Shown: positions 55,276-63,184 of the stretch, in pieces
How the letters are laid out: each line of letters opens with the position of its first letter
Position numbering within the stretch: position 1 is the first letter of the stretch
NCBI RefSeq assembly: GCF_008297975.1
Contig: NZ_VLNY01000002.1
Span: forward strand, 310,001-374,000
Origin: Antrihabitans cavernicola
GTDB lineage: Bacteria; Actinomycetota; Actinomycetes; Mycobacteriales; Mycobacteriaceae
Reading direction: 5' to 3'
DNA length: 64,000 nt
The notes under the pieces: model-generated
Seen by the model: the letters and a program-made list of their open reading frames with translations, nothing else
Databases searched by the model: none
Told to the model about the DNA's origin: nothing
Program-made: the position numbers and the translations under genes

Positions 55276-55660
55276 GGCACGACGTTCGGCAGCCGGGCTC
55301 AGAATTTTCCCTTCGCAACCTCCCGCAACGCGTCCTTCTCCAACTCTGCATCGGCGAGCAGGCGTTTGAGCCGGCCGTTCTGCTCCCGGAGCTCTTTGAG
55401 TTCATTCGCCGCATCGGTGTCCATCCCGCCGTAGGAGCGGCGCCAGTTATACAACGTCGCCGCCGACACCTCCAGTTCGGCGGCGATCTGTTCCTGCGTC
55501 TTGCCCGCCGCAGTGAGCTCATCGGCCCGGCGCAGTTTGCGCACGATATTCTCTGCGGAGTTCCGCTTCCGTCCAGCCATGTTCTCGATCGTCCTATCCG
55601 CCCACATCAAGGGCATCAGGACTCTAAAACAAGACGGACCCGTTCACCGGGGACATGCCA
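54379..55660 (-). mobile_element. IS3-family insertion sequence, 1,282 bp, with 4-bp target duplication
   Basis: Terminal inverted repeats of about 40 bp start TGGCAGGTCCCCG at 54379 and, read from the right end at 55660, TGGCATGTCCCCG; inner ends both read GTTTTAGAGTC. Direct repeats GTCC flank it (54375-54378 and 55661-55664). It carries orfA and orfB on the minus strand with an intact DDE triad. It lies in the promoter region shared by the methyltransferase and the GHKL operon, splitting what was about 350 bp. Confidence 0.9.
55299..55580 (-). CDS. IS3-family transposase OrfA
   Basis: About 93-residue DNA-binding subunit: HTH (TQEQIAAELEVSAATLYNWRRSYGG) followed by a leucine-zipper-like coiled coil (LKELREQNGRLKRLLADAELEKDAL). 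ATG 55580 (MAGRKRNSAENIV) is the usual IS3 start. Frames overlap with orfB around the A4 slippery site, giving the OrfAB transposase. Confidence 0.88.
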   Translation of the reverse strand: MAGRKRNSAENIVRKLRRADELTAAGKTQEQIAAELEVSAATLYNWRRSYGGMDTDAANELKELREQNGRLKRLLADAELEKDALREVAKGKF

Positions 55661-55836
55661 GTCCCTTGGGGCCGGGCTCAAGGATGTGGCATATGCAACG
55701 TGACACCTAGATGTATGCGATCGATTGACTAAGACCCCGGTAGCCACGTGGGCGCTACAACTCTGATTCCTGCATGATCCGCGCGCTATGGTAGCGAGAT
55801 GAGCGCCTACCTTCTCAATCAGATCAGGTTTAGTTT
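55661..55836 (+). promoter_or_regulatory. Leader of the GHKL-receiver-PIN operon, right of the IS
   Basis: After the IS, 176 bases remain before the GTG 55837. They are AT-richer than the chromosome. No perfect promoter is seen, though TATGGT near 55791 is a possible -10. The original upstream part is now displaced 1.3 kb to the left, beyond the element. Confidence 0.35.
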
Positions 55837-58302
55837 GTGACGGGTTATCAACGTGAGTCATTGTCATTCTCGGTGGATACCCATCTCCTTCGCGAGCTCG
55901 GCGCACTTCTAGTCGGACGGGATTCGACTGCACTACTTGAGCTGGTGAAGAATGCGTACGATGCGGATGCGAGCGTCGTGACCGTTCATGCGGAGGGGCT
56001 TGACAAACCGAAAACGGGAACCCTTACCGTTAGCGACGATGGAAATGGAATGACATATGAGCGGTTCAAAGATGCATTCCTGAGAATCGCGGGTCGCGAT
56101 AAAGAGGGTAATAGACTTTCGCCACGATTTGGTAGACGCTACACGGGAGCCAAGGGCATTGGCCGCCTTGCCGCACAAAAACTGGCGCCACAACTCAATA
56201 TCACCAGTATTCCGCGCAGGGATGCGATCAGAGGTGAAAAAATCGAAACGTCGACCGGAGTCCGCGCAACACTCGATTGGGATCGAATGGAGTCAGACCA
56301 TGACGATCTCAGCATGCTTGGTGATTCGCTAACGGCGCAGCGGGTGTCGATAGACGACGCCACTCGATCTGGAACGACACTTACCCTATCGGGGATTTCC
56401 GATGTTTGGTCTTCGGGCCGACTCGGGCCCTTTATTCGAGAAATCCGAGCGTGTCGGCCCGCAGACATCTTTATCCAGGGCCTGCCTCGGAAGATGGTAG
56501 ACAAACACTTGCTTTTTGACGAGCCAATCGTTCGCGAACATGGAGAATCGGACGTTGGATTCAGCCTCGATCTCTCAGGGCAATTCGAAGGAGGCGACGA
56601 ACTATGGCCATCGCTGGCTGCGCGTTCCTCTTGGGTTGTCGAGATAGACGCGAACGAGGACGGAATCAAATATTGTGTATCTCCGACTAAACGACTTCAG
56701 GCCAGCTTAAAGCCGCCGTCTACGCCGACTTGGGCGCGGAAGTATGAATTTGCGGGCGAGCATCCGAACGGGAAGAATGGGCCATTCTTTCAGGCGCGGA
56801 TTCTAGTTATCGAAAACACCCTCGGTCGCCGCACGACCCCGCTCGCGCGGTTCGCATATACAGAATCGGGAATTCGGGTCTTTCTAGAAGGATTTAGGGT
56901 GCTTCCTTATGGTTCGCTTGGTGATGATTGGCTTGAACTCGATCGCGACTATTCAAGGAAGCCCAGAGACTACGATACGAATGTAGACACAGGGCCATTG
57001 AAGCCGATAGAAAACGAGGGCTATTTCCAGCTCGGCAATAGATCCTATTATGGGGCAGTGTTATTGACCGAACGCGGTGCTCCACACCTTCAAGCTCTCG
57101 TGAACAGAGAAGGATTCGTCCCAGATGAATACTTTGATAACCTCAAGTCGATTGTCCGCACGGGTGTAGATCTGAGTGTCCGAGCCAGGGCCTCACTTCA
57201 GAGGCGCATCTCGGCCGCGGAGCGTGCAGATGCAAGGTCGGGTCAAGAGTTCAAGCCCGAAGAAGATCCAATCAAGCCTCGGAATGAGGCGGAAACTCCT
57301 AACGATGGAACCGCCGAACCAAATGAAATCAATCAGGCCTATAGCGACGCGGAGTTCGCCGATGACATCGACGAGGACATCGATTTCCCGCGCAGTTTCG
57401 GCAAGATCGATGACACGATCACTGAAGTGCTCAGCCTTGCAACAAACCTGCGTGCCGAGCTTGCCACAACTGAGCTCCGCGACCGGAGCACGCAGCTGCT
57501 AAGTCTGTTGCAGTCTGTCCAGGTCGACGTCGCCGAGCTTCGCGACGAGCAACTTACTCTTCGCACGTTAGCTGGTGTTGGCACGCAGTTTACGGCTTTC
57601 GTTCACGAGATAAACGGTCTCTTGGGGCAGGCGCAGGCACTTCGGTCGCTCTTGAGTAATTTCCCCGAAGCCGAACAGATTGCGAATCTTCGGCAACGAA
57701 AAGCGCTCAGAGCGCTTCAGGAGTCGTCCGATGAACTTGTACAGTCCCTCACGAGGCAAATGAGTTACATGACCGATGTCGTCGGACCCGATGCCCGACG
57801 CCGACGTCGCCGACTCAACGTCACGGATCGTGTTGAATCCGCGATTAGAGTCCTTGCGCCACGCATAGCTGATAAAAACATTCGATTGGAGAACGCCGTA
57901 TCGGTAGCGATCTTGACTCCTCCCGTATTTCCGGCCGAGATGTCCATAATCCTGACAAATCTCTTGACAAATGCAATAAAGTTTGTAGATGCAGGCGGAA
58001 CCATCAGCGTAGATGCTCGTCTGGGGGCGGACATGTCGTTACATTTGAGAATCGAAAACACGGGGGTGCGCGTTGCGAAGTCAGATTGGTCTCGATTTTT
58101 TCGTCCATTTGAATCGAGTACTACCAACGTCGATGTTGTATTAGGTCAAGGTATGGGACTTGGGCTTCCGATTGTGCGAAGCCTCGCTTCTGACTATGAA
58201 GGGACTGCCAGTTTCGTGACCCCCTCGCCTGGTTTCTCCACCGCTGTGGAGGTAGTGCTCCCGGACCCGCGTCCAGATATCGCGCGAAAGAACCAAGGCT
58301 AG
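55837..58302 (+). CDS. Dual-GHKL ATPase: Hsp90/MORC-like N terminus plus histidine-kinase-like C terminus
   Basis: 821 residues. The N-terminal GHKL domain has LELVKNAYDADA (E35, N39, D42), VSDDGNGM (D68, G69, G71) and the lid TGAKGIGRLAA (103-113), the Hsp90/MutL/MORC arrangement. A transducer-like middle follows, then a Glu/Pro-rich linker (about 450-510). The C terminus has a helical dimerisation segment with HEING (H590) in the H-box position, an N-box NLLTNAIKF (708-716), a weak G1 (ENTGV) and G2 GQGMGLGLP. No membrane segment. Followed 34 bp later by a receiver-like gene. Function unproven; I infer a sensor kinase or ATPase for a defence module. Confidence 0.8.
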   Translation: MTGYQRESLSFSVDTHLLRELGALLVGRDSTALLELVKNAYDADASVVTVHAEGLDKPKTGTLTVSDDGNGMTYERFKDAFLRIAGRDKEGNRLSPRFGRRYTGAKGIGRLAAQKLAPQLNITSIPRRDAIRGEKIETSTGVRATLDWDRMESDHDDLSMLGDSLTAQRVSIDDATRSGTTLTLSGISDVWSSGRLGPFIREIRACRPADIFIQGLPRKMVDKHLLFDEPIVREHGESDVGFSLDLSGQFEGGDELWPSLAARSSWVVEIDANEDGIKYCVSPTKRLQASLKPPSTPTWARKYEFAGEHPNGKNGPFFQARILVIENTLGRRTTPLARFAYTESGIRVFLEGFRVLPYGSLGDDWLELDRDYSRKPRDYDTNVDTGPLKPIENEGYFQLGNRSYYGAVLLTERGAPHLQALVNREGFVPDEYFDNLKSIVRTGVDLSVRARASLQRRISAAERADARSGQEFKPEEDPIKPRNEAETPNDGTAEPNEINQAYSDAEFADDIDEDIDFPRSFGKIDDTITEVLSLATNLRAELATTELRDRSTQLLSLLQSVQVDVAELRDEQLTLRTLAGVGTQFTAFVHEINGLLGQAQALRSLLSNFPEAEQIANLRQRKALRALQESSDELVQSLTRQMSYMTDVVGPDARRRRRRLNVTDRVESAIRVLAPRIADKNIRLENAVSVAILTPPVFPAEMSIILTNLLTNAIKFVDAGGTISVDARLGADMSLHLRIENTGVRVAKSDWSRFFRPFESSTTNVDVVLGQGMGLGLPIVRSLASDYEGTASFVTPSPGFSTAVEVVLPDPRPDIARKNQG

Positions 58303-58336
58303 GAACACTCAACCCGGATCGAAACTGGAGACGAAA

Positions 58337-59482
58337 TTGTCATTATCTAACCCAACTGTTTGTCTGATCGACGATCAAGACCAAAGCGTCGCCGTATACG
58401 CCTTACAAGACCGCGGAATATCAGCGCAATATCTGCACCCTCTTGAAGTGACTGTCGATCATCTCGCGAATGCAACTCTTCTAGCGGTCGATCAATATTT
58501 TGATCTTTACGATGATCGTGTTGATGATGATTTTCGCCTACCTGATAATTTGCCTCCTGCTGTTCTCCCCAGGGACGGACTTGCTCTGTGTGGGGTGCTC
58601 AGATCCGCAAGTAAGCTAACAGGGCGTTCAACGCCGCTTGGGATCGCCCTTAGGTCTGGCGAATTGGACAAATTGACGCTGAACATGCCACAAGGAGTTC
58701 GTGAGCCGTTCGTGGCTACTCAACACGATCTCGAATGGGTGTTTCCGAAGGCTTACGACGAGGACGTTCGTGAAGCCCTCGATCCTTTGGAACAAATCGT
58801 TTCGCTTGCAACCGCAATGCAGGCTTTTCCTGCTGACTGGTCGAAGGGGCGCACCCGCGCGATTGGCGCAGATTGGGTCGGCGCTACAAGGTTGCCATGG
58901 TCGAATCTTGCTGTTCGGCAGATCAATCAATGTCGGCCACCGCTTGAGGTCGCCGAGAGTAGTGCGCATGGCTTGGCATGGTTGCGATGGTTGGCGACGC
59001 GGATACTGCCCTTTCCTACTTTTCTGCTTAGCGATGTCCGTGTTGCGGCGTTGCTTGGGGTAACACCGTTGAGCTTAAAGGGCACGCTCGCATCGTCCGG
59101 AAGTGGTGTTGCCAATCAGCTGCGAGCGTGTATCTTCGAAGGACCGCTATCAGGGATGCAGCCTCGCCGATTTTGGCGGGCCGGAATTATTGAATTGGTC
59201 GAATCTTTTGTTATGAGCTCCGATATTACCGACTCATCGGAAGTGGGGCGCACACTGGTTAAGCTCGACGGCAACCTGCTTGCTCATGAAATTGACGATC
59301 CTGTAGTTTGCATCGATCGTGACTATCGAGAATTGGACACTATAGCCAGCCGTGATGAGTCACAGCGGCTCGCGCCTGACGGTTGGCCGCCGTACGCAGA
59401 TCCCGCATGGGCGCTGTCTAGTTCTATCGAGAGCGAGGGCATGGATGAGCTGCTTGCTCCACGTGCCGGGTTTATGCGGTGA
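58337..59482 (+). CDS. Receiver-like protein of the GHKL-PIN operon
   Basis: 381-residue protein. The first about 120 residues look like a response-regulator receiver: CLIDDQD supplies the acidic pair D12/D13 and LLAVDQYF the phosphoacceptor candidate D52; LGIALRSG may hold the later Ser/Thr. The rest is a helical domain without a recognised DNA-binding motif (WAxxxLPWSNLAVRQ, LLSDVRVAALLGV). It starts at TTG 58337 with GGAG upstream. Its stop overlaps the PIN gene (GTGA), so dose is coupled. I infer that it links the kinase to the nuclease; this is not shown. Confidence 0.7.
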   Translation: MSLSNPTVCLIDDQDQSVAVYALQDRGISAQYLHPLEVTVDHLANATLLAVDQYFDLYDDRVDDDFRLPDNLPPAVLPRDGLALCGVLRSASKLTGRSTPLGIALRSGELDKLTLNMPQGVREPFVATQHDLEWVFPKAYDEDVREALDPLEQIVSLATAMQAFPADWSKGRTRAIGADWVGATRLPWSNLAVRQINQCRPPLEVAESSAHGLAWLRWLATRILPFPTFLLSDVRVAALLGVTPLSLKGTLASSGSGVANQLRACIFEGPLSGMQPRRFWRAGIIELVESFVMSSDITDSSEVGRTLVKLDGNLLAHEIDDPVVCIDRDYRELDTIASRDESQRLAPDGWPPYADPAWALSSSIESEGMDELLAPRAGFMR

Positions 59483-60090
59483 CATCGAGCTCAGTTAACT
59501 CAGTTGTATTCGATACTGGCCCGCTACTCTGCGCCGGATCGAGCAAAGAGTTCGGCCTTGCACCTCTCTGGCGACGTTTTCGGACGAGGCTAGTAGTGCC
59601 CAAGAGTGTCAAGGATGAGTTGATGAATATATCGCGGAAAGGCGGGGCAATCGCGGATTCCGCGACCAAGATTCTCGCCAAAGGCCCGCAATCCTTCATC
59701 AAGACTGACGCATCGCGGTTTCCGGCCAAAGAGCGTCAGGCGGTTAGAGCCTTGATCATCGATGAAGAAGAGAAGGCGGCGAAAAAGAGCCGCAGGGAGC
59801 CGAAAGTATGGGGCAATGACGGGGATATCGACGCTATACTGCTGGCGACTCAAATCGGCGCGATTCTCATCTGCAACGACCATCCAGCGACAGCTGTGGC
59901 AAGAGATTCATATCAGTTAGCCACGGCCTTTTTTGCAACGATTTTGGCCGCCGAAGTCAATGATGGAAATATGCTCGCGGATGAAGCAGCCGAAGCGCTA
60001 TTGGAAATCGACGATCTCGGCATTCATACAGGCCTAAGAGCGATTAGTTCAATGGCGATAACGCAGATGACAGTGCCTCCAGGCTTTTAG
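59479..60090 (+). CDS. PIN-domain nuclease-like protein
   Basis: 203-residue protein. A PIN-fold acidic set is visible: D12 in VFDTGPLL, E47 in VKDEL, D116/D118 in GDIDAILLA and D134 in ICNDHPATAVA, matching the VapC-type Mg2+-dependent RNase arrangement. A basic insert (KKSRREPKVWG) lies between. The C-terminal about 55 residues form extra helices. No antitoxin-like gene of the VapB type is next to it; the partner is more likely the receiver protein. It may be the effector of the module. Confidence 0.75.
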   Translation: MTSSSVNSVVFDTGPLLCAGSSKEFGLAPLWRRFRTRLVVPKSVKDELMNISRKGGAIADSATKILAKGPQSFIKTDASRFPAKERQAVRALIIDEEEKAAKKSRREPKVWGNDGDIDAILLATQIGAILICNDHPATAVARDSYQLATAFFATILAAEVNDGNMLADEAAEALLEIDDLGIHTGLRAISSMAITQMTVPPGF

Positions 60091-60236
60091 CTAGCGCTCC
60101 TCTTGGGTATGCGATCGAAAATACGTGCGCCGAGGGCGTTGAGTGATACCCGGCGGAGCAGATGGGAGTTTCCCGCCAACTCCATGCAGTGACAATGGTG
60201 TCTTGATCGAGGTGGTCTGACTCGACTTCACAGCGG
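60091..60236. other. Island right edge, no gene seen
   Basis: 146 bases between the PIN stop and the broken cupin. No open frame or strong hairpin was recognised. Base composition returns toward the chromosome here. Confidence 0.4.
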
Positions 60237-60690
60237 GTCAGCGGTGGATCGGATCCACCCACGGCACACGGGTGAGGGATTCCGCTCCTTCGATGTCCAG
60301 GTTGACCACACTGGTTCCTGGCCCGACCGGACGAGTACACACTCCAGCTCCTCGTTCGCACTGGCGTTGATCTCTTGGTGCGGTACGAACGGTGGCACGA
60401 AGATGAAGTCGCCCGGTCCGGCTTCGGCGACGAATTCCAGCCGTTCACCCCACCGCATGCGAGCTTTTCCGCGCAGCACGTAGATGACGCTCTCCAGCTC
60501 GCCGTGATGATGAGCACCGGTCTTCGCGCCCGGATGAATGGTGACGGTGCCGGCCCACAGCTTCGACGCCCTCCGCCCGTGCGAAGTCGATCGCGGTCGC
60601 GCGCTTCATTCCCTGCGTCTGAGCGGTATTGGGGTCGAGGCTGTTCGCCGGAACTACGCGAACGCCGTCGTGTTTCCAATCTGAAGACAC
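60237..60690 (-). pseudogene. Cupin-domain protein gene with two frameshifts
   Basis: Starts at GTG 60690 behind a strong AAGGAGG and encodes SSDWKHDGVRVVPANSL and FARAEG, then must shift frame near 60572 to continue as SKLWAGTVTIHPGAKTGAHHHGELES, and again near 60306 to end VVNLDIEGAESLTRVPWVDPIHR. In the joined protein the cupin metal site (GAHHHG, and VPHQE later) is complete. Either it was broken recently or the sequence has two errors. It is the last gene of the mobA-moeA unit. Confidence 0.7.
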
Positions 60691-60707
60691 GTTTTGGCCT
60701 CCTTTCT

Positions 60708-62438
60708 TCAGTTCGGTAGCTCCACCAGTTCGACGGTATCGCCGTCGCGCGTGTCCGGTTGCACTATCGCAACCGCATGGCAGTCGATCAATCGAGCCAG
60801 ATGTGCTGTTCGGGTGTCGGTTTCGGCGATCCACTCGCCAGTGCGGTCGACGCGCGCGGGAACGATTCGCGTGGTGTTCGCCGCGACTGCACCGGCGTTG
60901 ACGAGGACACCCAGCTGTCGAGGTCGGGGGATCCGACCGGTGAGACCGTCGACGATTGCGGGAGCTGTGACGAGCAGTGTCGCTGTTGCCGCATAGGGGT
61001 TTCCCGGCAGGCCAAGCACGATTCGATGATCGGCCAGCTCGGCCACCACCTGCGATCCGCCGGGCCGGCACGACACCCGATGCACCAGCAGGTTGGCGCC
61101 GCACCGATCGAGGGCGGTTCGCAATTGATCGGCCGCACCGCCGCCGGTGGCGCCGACGATGACGATCAGGTCGGCATCGGTTGCGGCGGCGAGCATCTCG
61201 TCGAAACCGTTGGCTGTGTCACGCAGGTGCGCCTCGCCCGCTGTGCGAATGCCGCACCACGCCAACAGGTTCGGTAGGACAGGGCCGAGCGAGTCGCGGG
61301 TCTGACCGTCTCGCAGCGGTCCATCGCGTCTGATCTCGTCGCCGGTGACCACGACATGCGCGCGCACCGGGCCGCGCACCCGGGCATCGAACACGTCGCC
61401 GCTGCGGGCGGCGGAAAGCAACGCCGGAGTAACGTGCGTGCCCGACTCCGCCAACATCCGGCCCGCCGGCCAATCCTCGCCGGATCGGCGAATGTCGTTG
61501 CGAATCGGTGCGTCCGGGATACGCGTGAGCACGCCGTCGTGCAGAGCGGCGAACTCGTCGCGCACCACCGAGGTGCTGCCGTCCGGAACATGGGCACCCG
61601 TCGCGATGCGCACTGCCTCGCCGTGGTCGAGTCGGCTCGGCCGGTCGCCGCCCGCGTACCCGACGTCGTTGCGCAACTGCCACGGTCCGTCGCCTGCGAC
61701 GGCGTAGCCGTCCATCGCGGAGACGTCGAATCGGGGCAACGGCTGGGCGGCCCTGATGGGGTCGGCGAGGGCGGCGCCGAGAGCAGCGTGCAGGGGCAAT
61801 GTGCGGTAGGGGAGTCGAGTGATTGTGGTGCGTAACAGTTCTCGGGCATCGTCGAGAGTCAGAGTGCGCGCGGATAGCGCGAGATCGACTGCCCGGTGCA
61901 CGTCGTCGACGGTGTCGCAATCGCCGATACCGTCGAGGTGCAAGGAAGTGATGTCGTTGGGCACCAACGCCTTCATCGCCTGATTGTCGAGTGACCCCAA
62001 GGCAGCGACACGCTCGACGAGCGCCGCCGTGCGCCACACGCCCAACAGGTGCTGCGGGCGACCGTCGTCGTCGATCGCGAAGACGGCGTCGGCGCCCGAA
62101 TCATTCGACAACGCAGCCAGTTTCGTGACCGCTGCCGCGCTGAGAAAAGGCATGTCCGCGGCGAGCACCACCACCGACGGTGCGGGATTCGGTAGCGCGT
62201 CGAGCGCGGCTCCGATCGCCGCGACCGGTCCTGCGCCCGGCGGACGTTCCTGGGTCTGCACTATCGATGTGGGCAGTTCGGGGCGCTGCGGGCCGACGAC
62301 CACGATGCGGTCGCACCCTGATACCGCCGCAACCGCTGCGTCGAGCATGGTCCGCCCGCCGATCGCGATAGCGGGCTTGTCCACGCCGCCCATGCGGGAG
62401 GCGCGCCCCCCGGCCAGGATTATCGCGTCGACCAGCAT
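60708..62438 (-). CDS. MobA-MoeA fusion, molybdenum cofactor protein
   Basis: 576 residues: an N-terminal MobA-type nucleotidyltransferase (about 1-190; ILAGGRASRMGGVDKPAI) and a C-terminal MoeA-like molybdopterin molybdenumtransferase (about 195-576; VVTGDEIRRDG, GATGGGAADQLRTAL, LPGNPYAATAT). The two steps, molybdenum insertion and guanylate addition to form MGD, are normally separate proteins. Upstream of the cupin gene with 17 bp between. The Mo cofactor would serve nitrate or other oxidoreductases, but none is in the window. Confidence 0.9.
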   Translation of the reverse strand: MLVDAIILAGGRASRMGGVDKPAIAIGGRTMLDAAVAAVSGCDRIVVVGPQRPELPTSIVQTQERPPGAGPVAAIGAALDALPNPAPSVVVLAADMPFLSAAAVTKLAALSNDSGADAVFAIDDDGRPQHLLGVWRTAALVERVAALGSLDNQAMKALVPNDITSLHLDGIGDCDTVDDVHRAVDLALSARTLTLDDARELLRTTITRLPYRTLPLHAALGAALADPIRAAQPLPRFDVSAMDGYAVAGDGPWQLRNDVGYAGGDRPSRLDHGEAVRIATGAHVPDGSTSVVRDEFAALHDGVLTRIPDAPIRNDIRRSGEDWPAGRMLAESGTHVTPALLSAARSGDVFDARVRGPVRAHVVVTGDEIRRDGPLRDGQTRDSLGPVLPNLLAWCGIRTAGEAHLRDTANGFDEMLAAATDADLIVIVGATGGGAADQLRTALDRCGANLLVHRVSCRPGGSQVVAELADHRIVLGLPGNPYAATATLLVTAPAIVDGLTGRIPRPRQLGVLVNAGAVAANTTRIVPARVDRTGEWIAETDTRTAHLARLIDCHAVAIVQPDTRDGDTVELVELPN

Positions 62439-62459
62439 GGAAGCAATGCTGTCACACGG

Positions 62460-62867
62460 TCAGTTTCGGATCGGAACATTCTGCAGGCGAACCTGCCCGC
62501 GCGCGATGGTCTTGCCGGTTTCGGCGGAGGTGATGGTGACGAGCCACAGCTGCTGGATCCGGCTCTGTTGGAGCGGTTCGGCCAGGACCTCCACGCGGCC
62601 CGCCCGCGTGGAACTCAGGAAATCGGTGGCGTTGTGGACGCCGACAGCGAACTCGTTGCGATCTTGTACGGCGAGGCTTGCGCCGATGCTCGCCGCAGTT
62701 TCGACGGCCGTCGTGTTGACCCCGCCATGAACGACGCCCCACGGTGTGTGGTGGTTTTCGTCGAGGTCGATGTGACCGACAACGCGGGTGCCGCTGGCTT
62801 CGGTGACCTCGAGGCCTGCGCCCTTGACGAAGCGGCTGAATGTATCGGGATCGAAGCTGGGGTTCAT
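62460..62867 (-). CDS. PaaI-type hotdog thioesterase
   Basis: 135-residue acyl-CoA thioesterase-like protein of the hotdog fold. HHTPWGVVHGGVNTTAVETAAS contains the Gly-Gly helix start and the catalytic region (Asn/His, Asp/Glu) as in PaaI. Start at ATG 62867; the stop of the upstream alkyltransferase-like gene overlaps it by four bases. Substrate not known. Confidence 0.87.
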   Translation of the reverse strand: MNPSFDPDTFSRFVKGAGLEVTEASGTRVVGHIDLDENHHTPWGVVHGGVNTTAVETAASIGASLAVQDRNEFAVGVHNATDFLSSTRAGRVEVLAEPLQQSRIQQLWLVTITSAETGKTIARGQVRLQNVPIRN

Positions 62868-63184
62868 GGATCGATCGTAGGCTGGCCGCCGAAGTCGAAT
62901 CGCGCCGATCGCAGGTGTACCCGACCGTCCGTGATCGGCACGCCTTCCTCTTCCAACCGTGCCAATTGCCTGTTCTCCAAATGGCGGGCCGGTCGACCAC
63001 TCGACCCGATCACCCGATGCCACGGCAGGTCGGCCGAGTCGGTGCGCATGATCCACCCGACTGTCCGTGCGCTCGACAGTCCGGCGGCGGCGGCGATGTC
63101 GCCGTAGGTCGCGACGCGGCCCGCCGGAATAGCGGCGACAAGTTCGCGGACGCGCTCTACCTGCTCTTCCGTCGTGACGGCCAC
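62864..63184 (-). CDS. Alkyltransferase-like protein (ATL), Cys replaced by Trp
   Basis: 106-residue homologue of the DNA-binding domain of O6-methylguanine-DNA methyltransferase. The active-site PCHRV is PWHRVIG here (Trp in place of Cys), which defines the ATL group: it binds O6-alkylguanine without repairing it and hands the lesion to nucleotide excision repair. The recognition helix region RTVGWIMRT and the Arg finger are present. GTG 63184 directly abuts the hydrolase stop. Confidence 0.9.
   Translation of the reverse strand: MAVTTEEQVERVRELVAAIPAGRVATYGDIAAAAGLSSARTVGWIMRTDSADLPWHRVIGSSGRPARHLENRQLARLEEEGVPITDGRVHLRSARFDFGGQPTIDP

Larger units (their letters stand above)
52386..60090. 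other. Accessory island: DNA methyltransferase, IS3 element, GHKL-receiver-PIN operon
   Basis: This 7.7-kb stretch is visibly more AT-rich than both flanks and uses codons such as ATA, TTA and AGA that neighbours avoid. It sits between two ordinary chromosomal genes (cupin and a frameshifted cupin) and has no mycobacterial synteny. No integrase, tRNA gene or convincing flanking direct repeat was found, so the way it arrived is unknown. Confidence 0.75.

Noticed and set aside
59479-60090. A VapBC toxin-antitoxin pair
   Set aside because: The PIN protein is longer than usual VapC and the upstream gene is a 381-residue receiver-like protein, not a small VapB-type antitoxin.
52358-60240. Direct repeats at the two island edges (GTGTCCTCGATC near 52376 versus GTGTCTTGATCG near 60199)
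   Set aside because: Only partial similarity with gaps; not strong enough to claim attachment sites, and no integrase is present.
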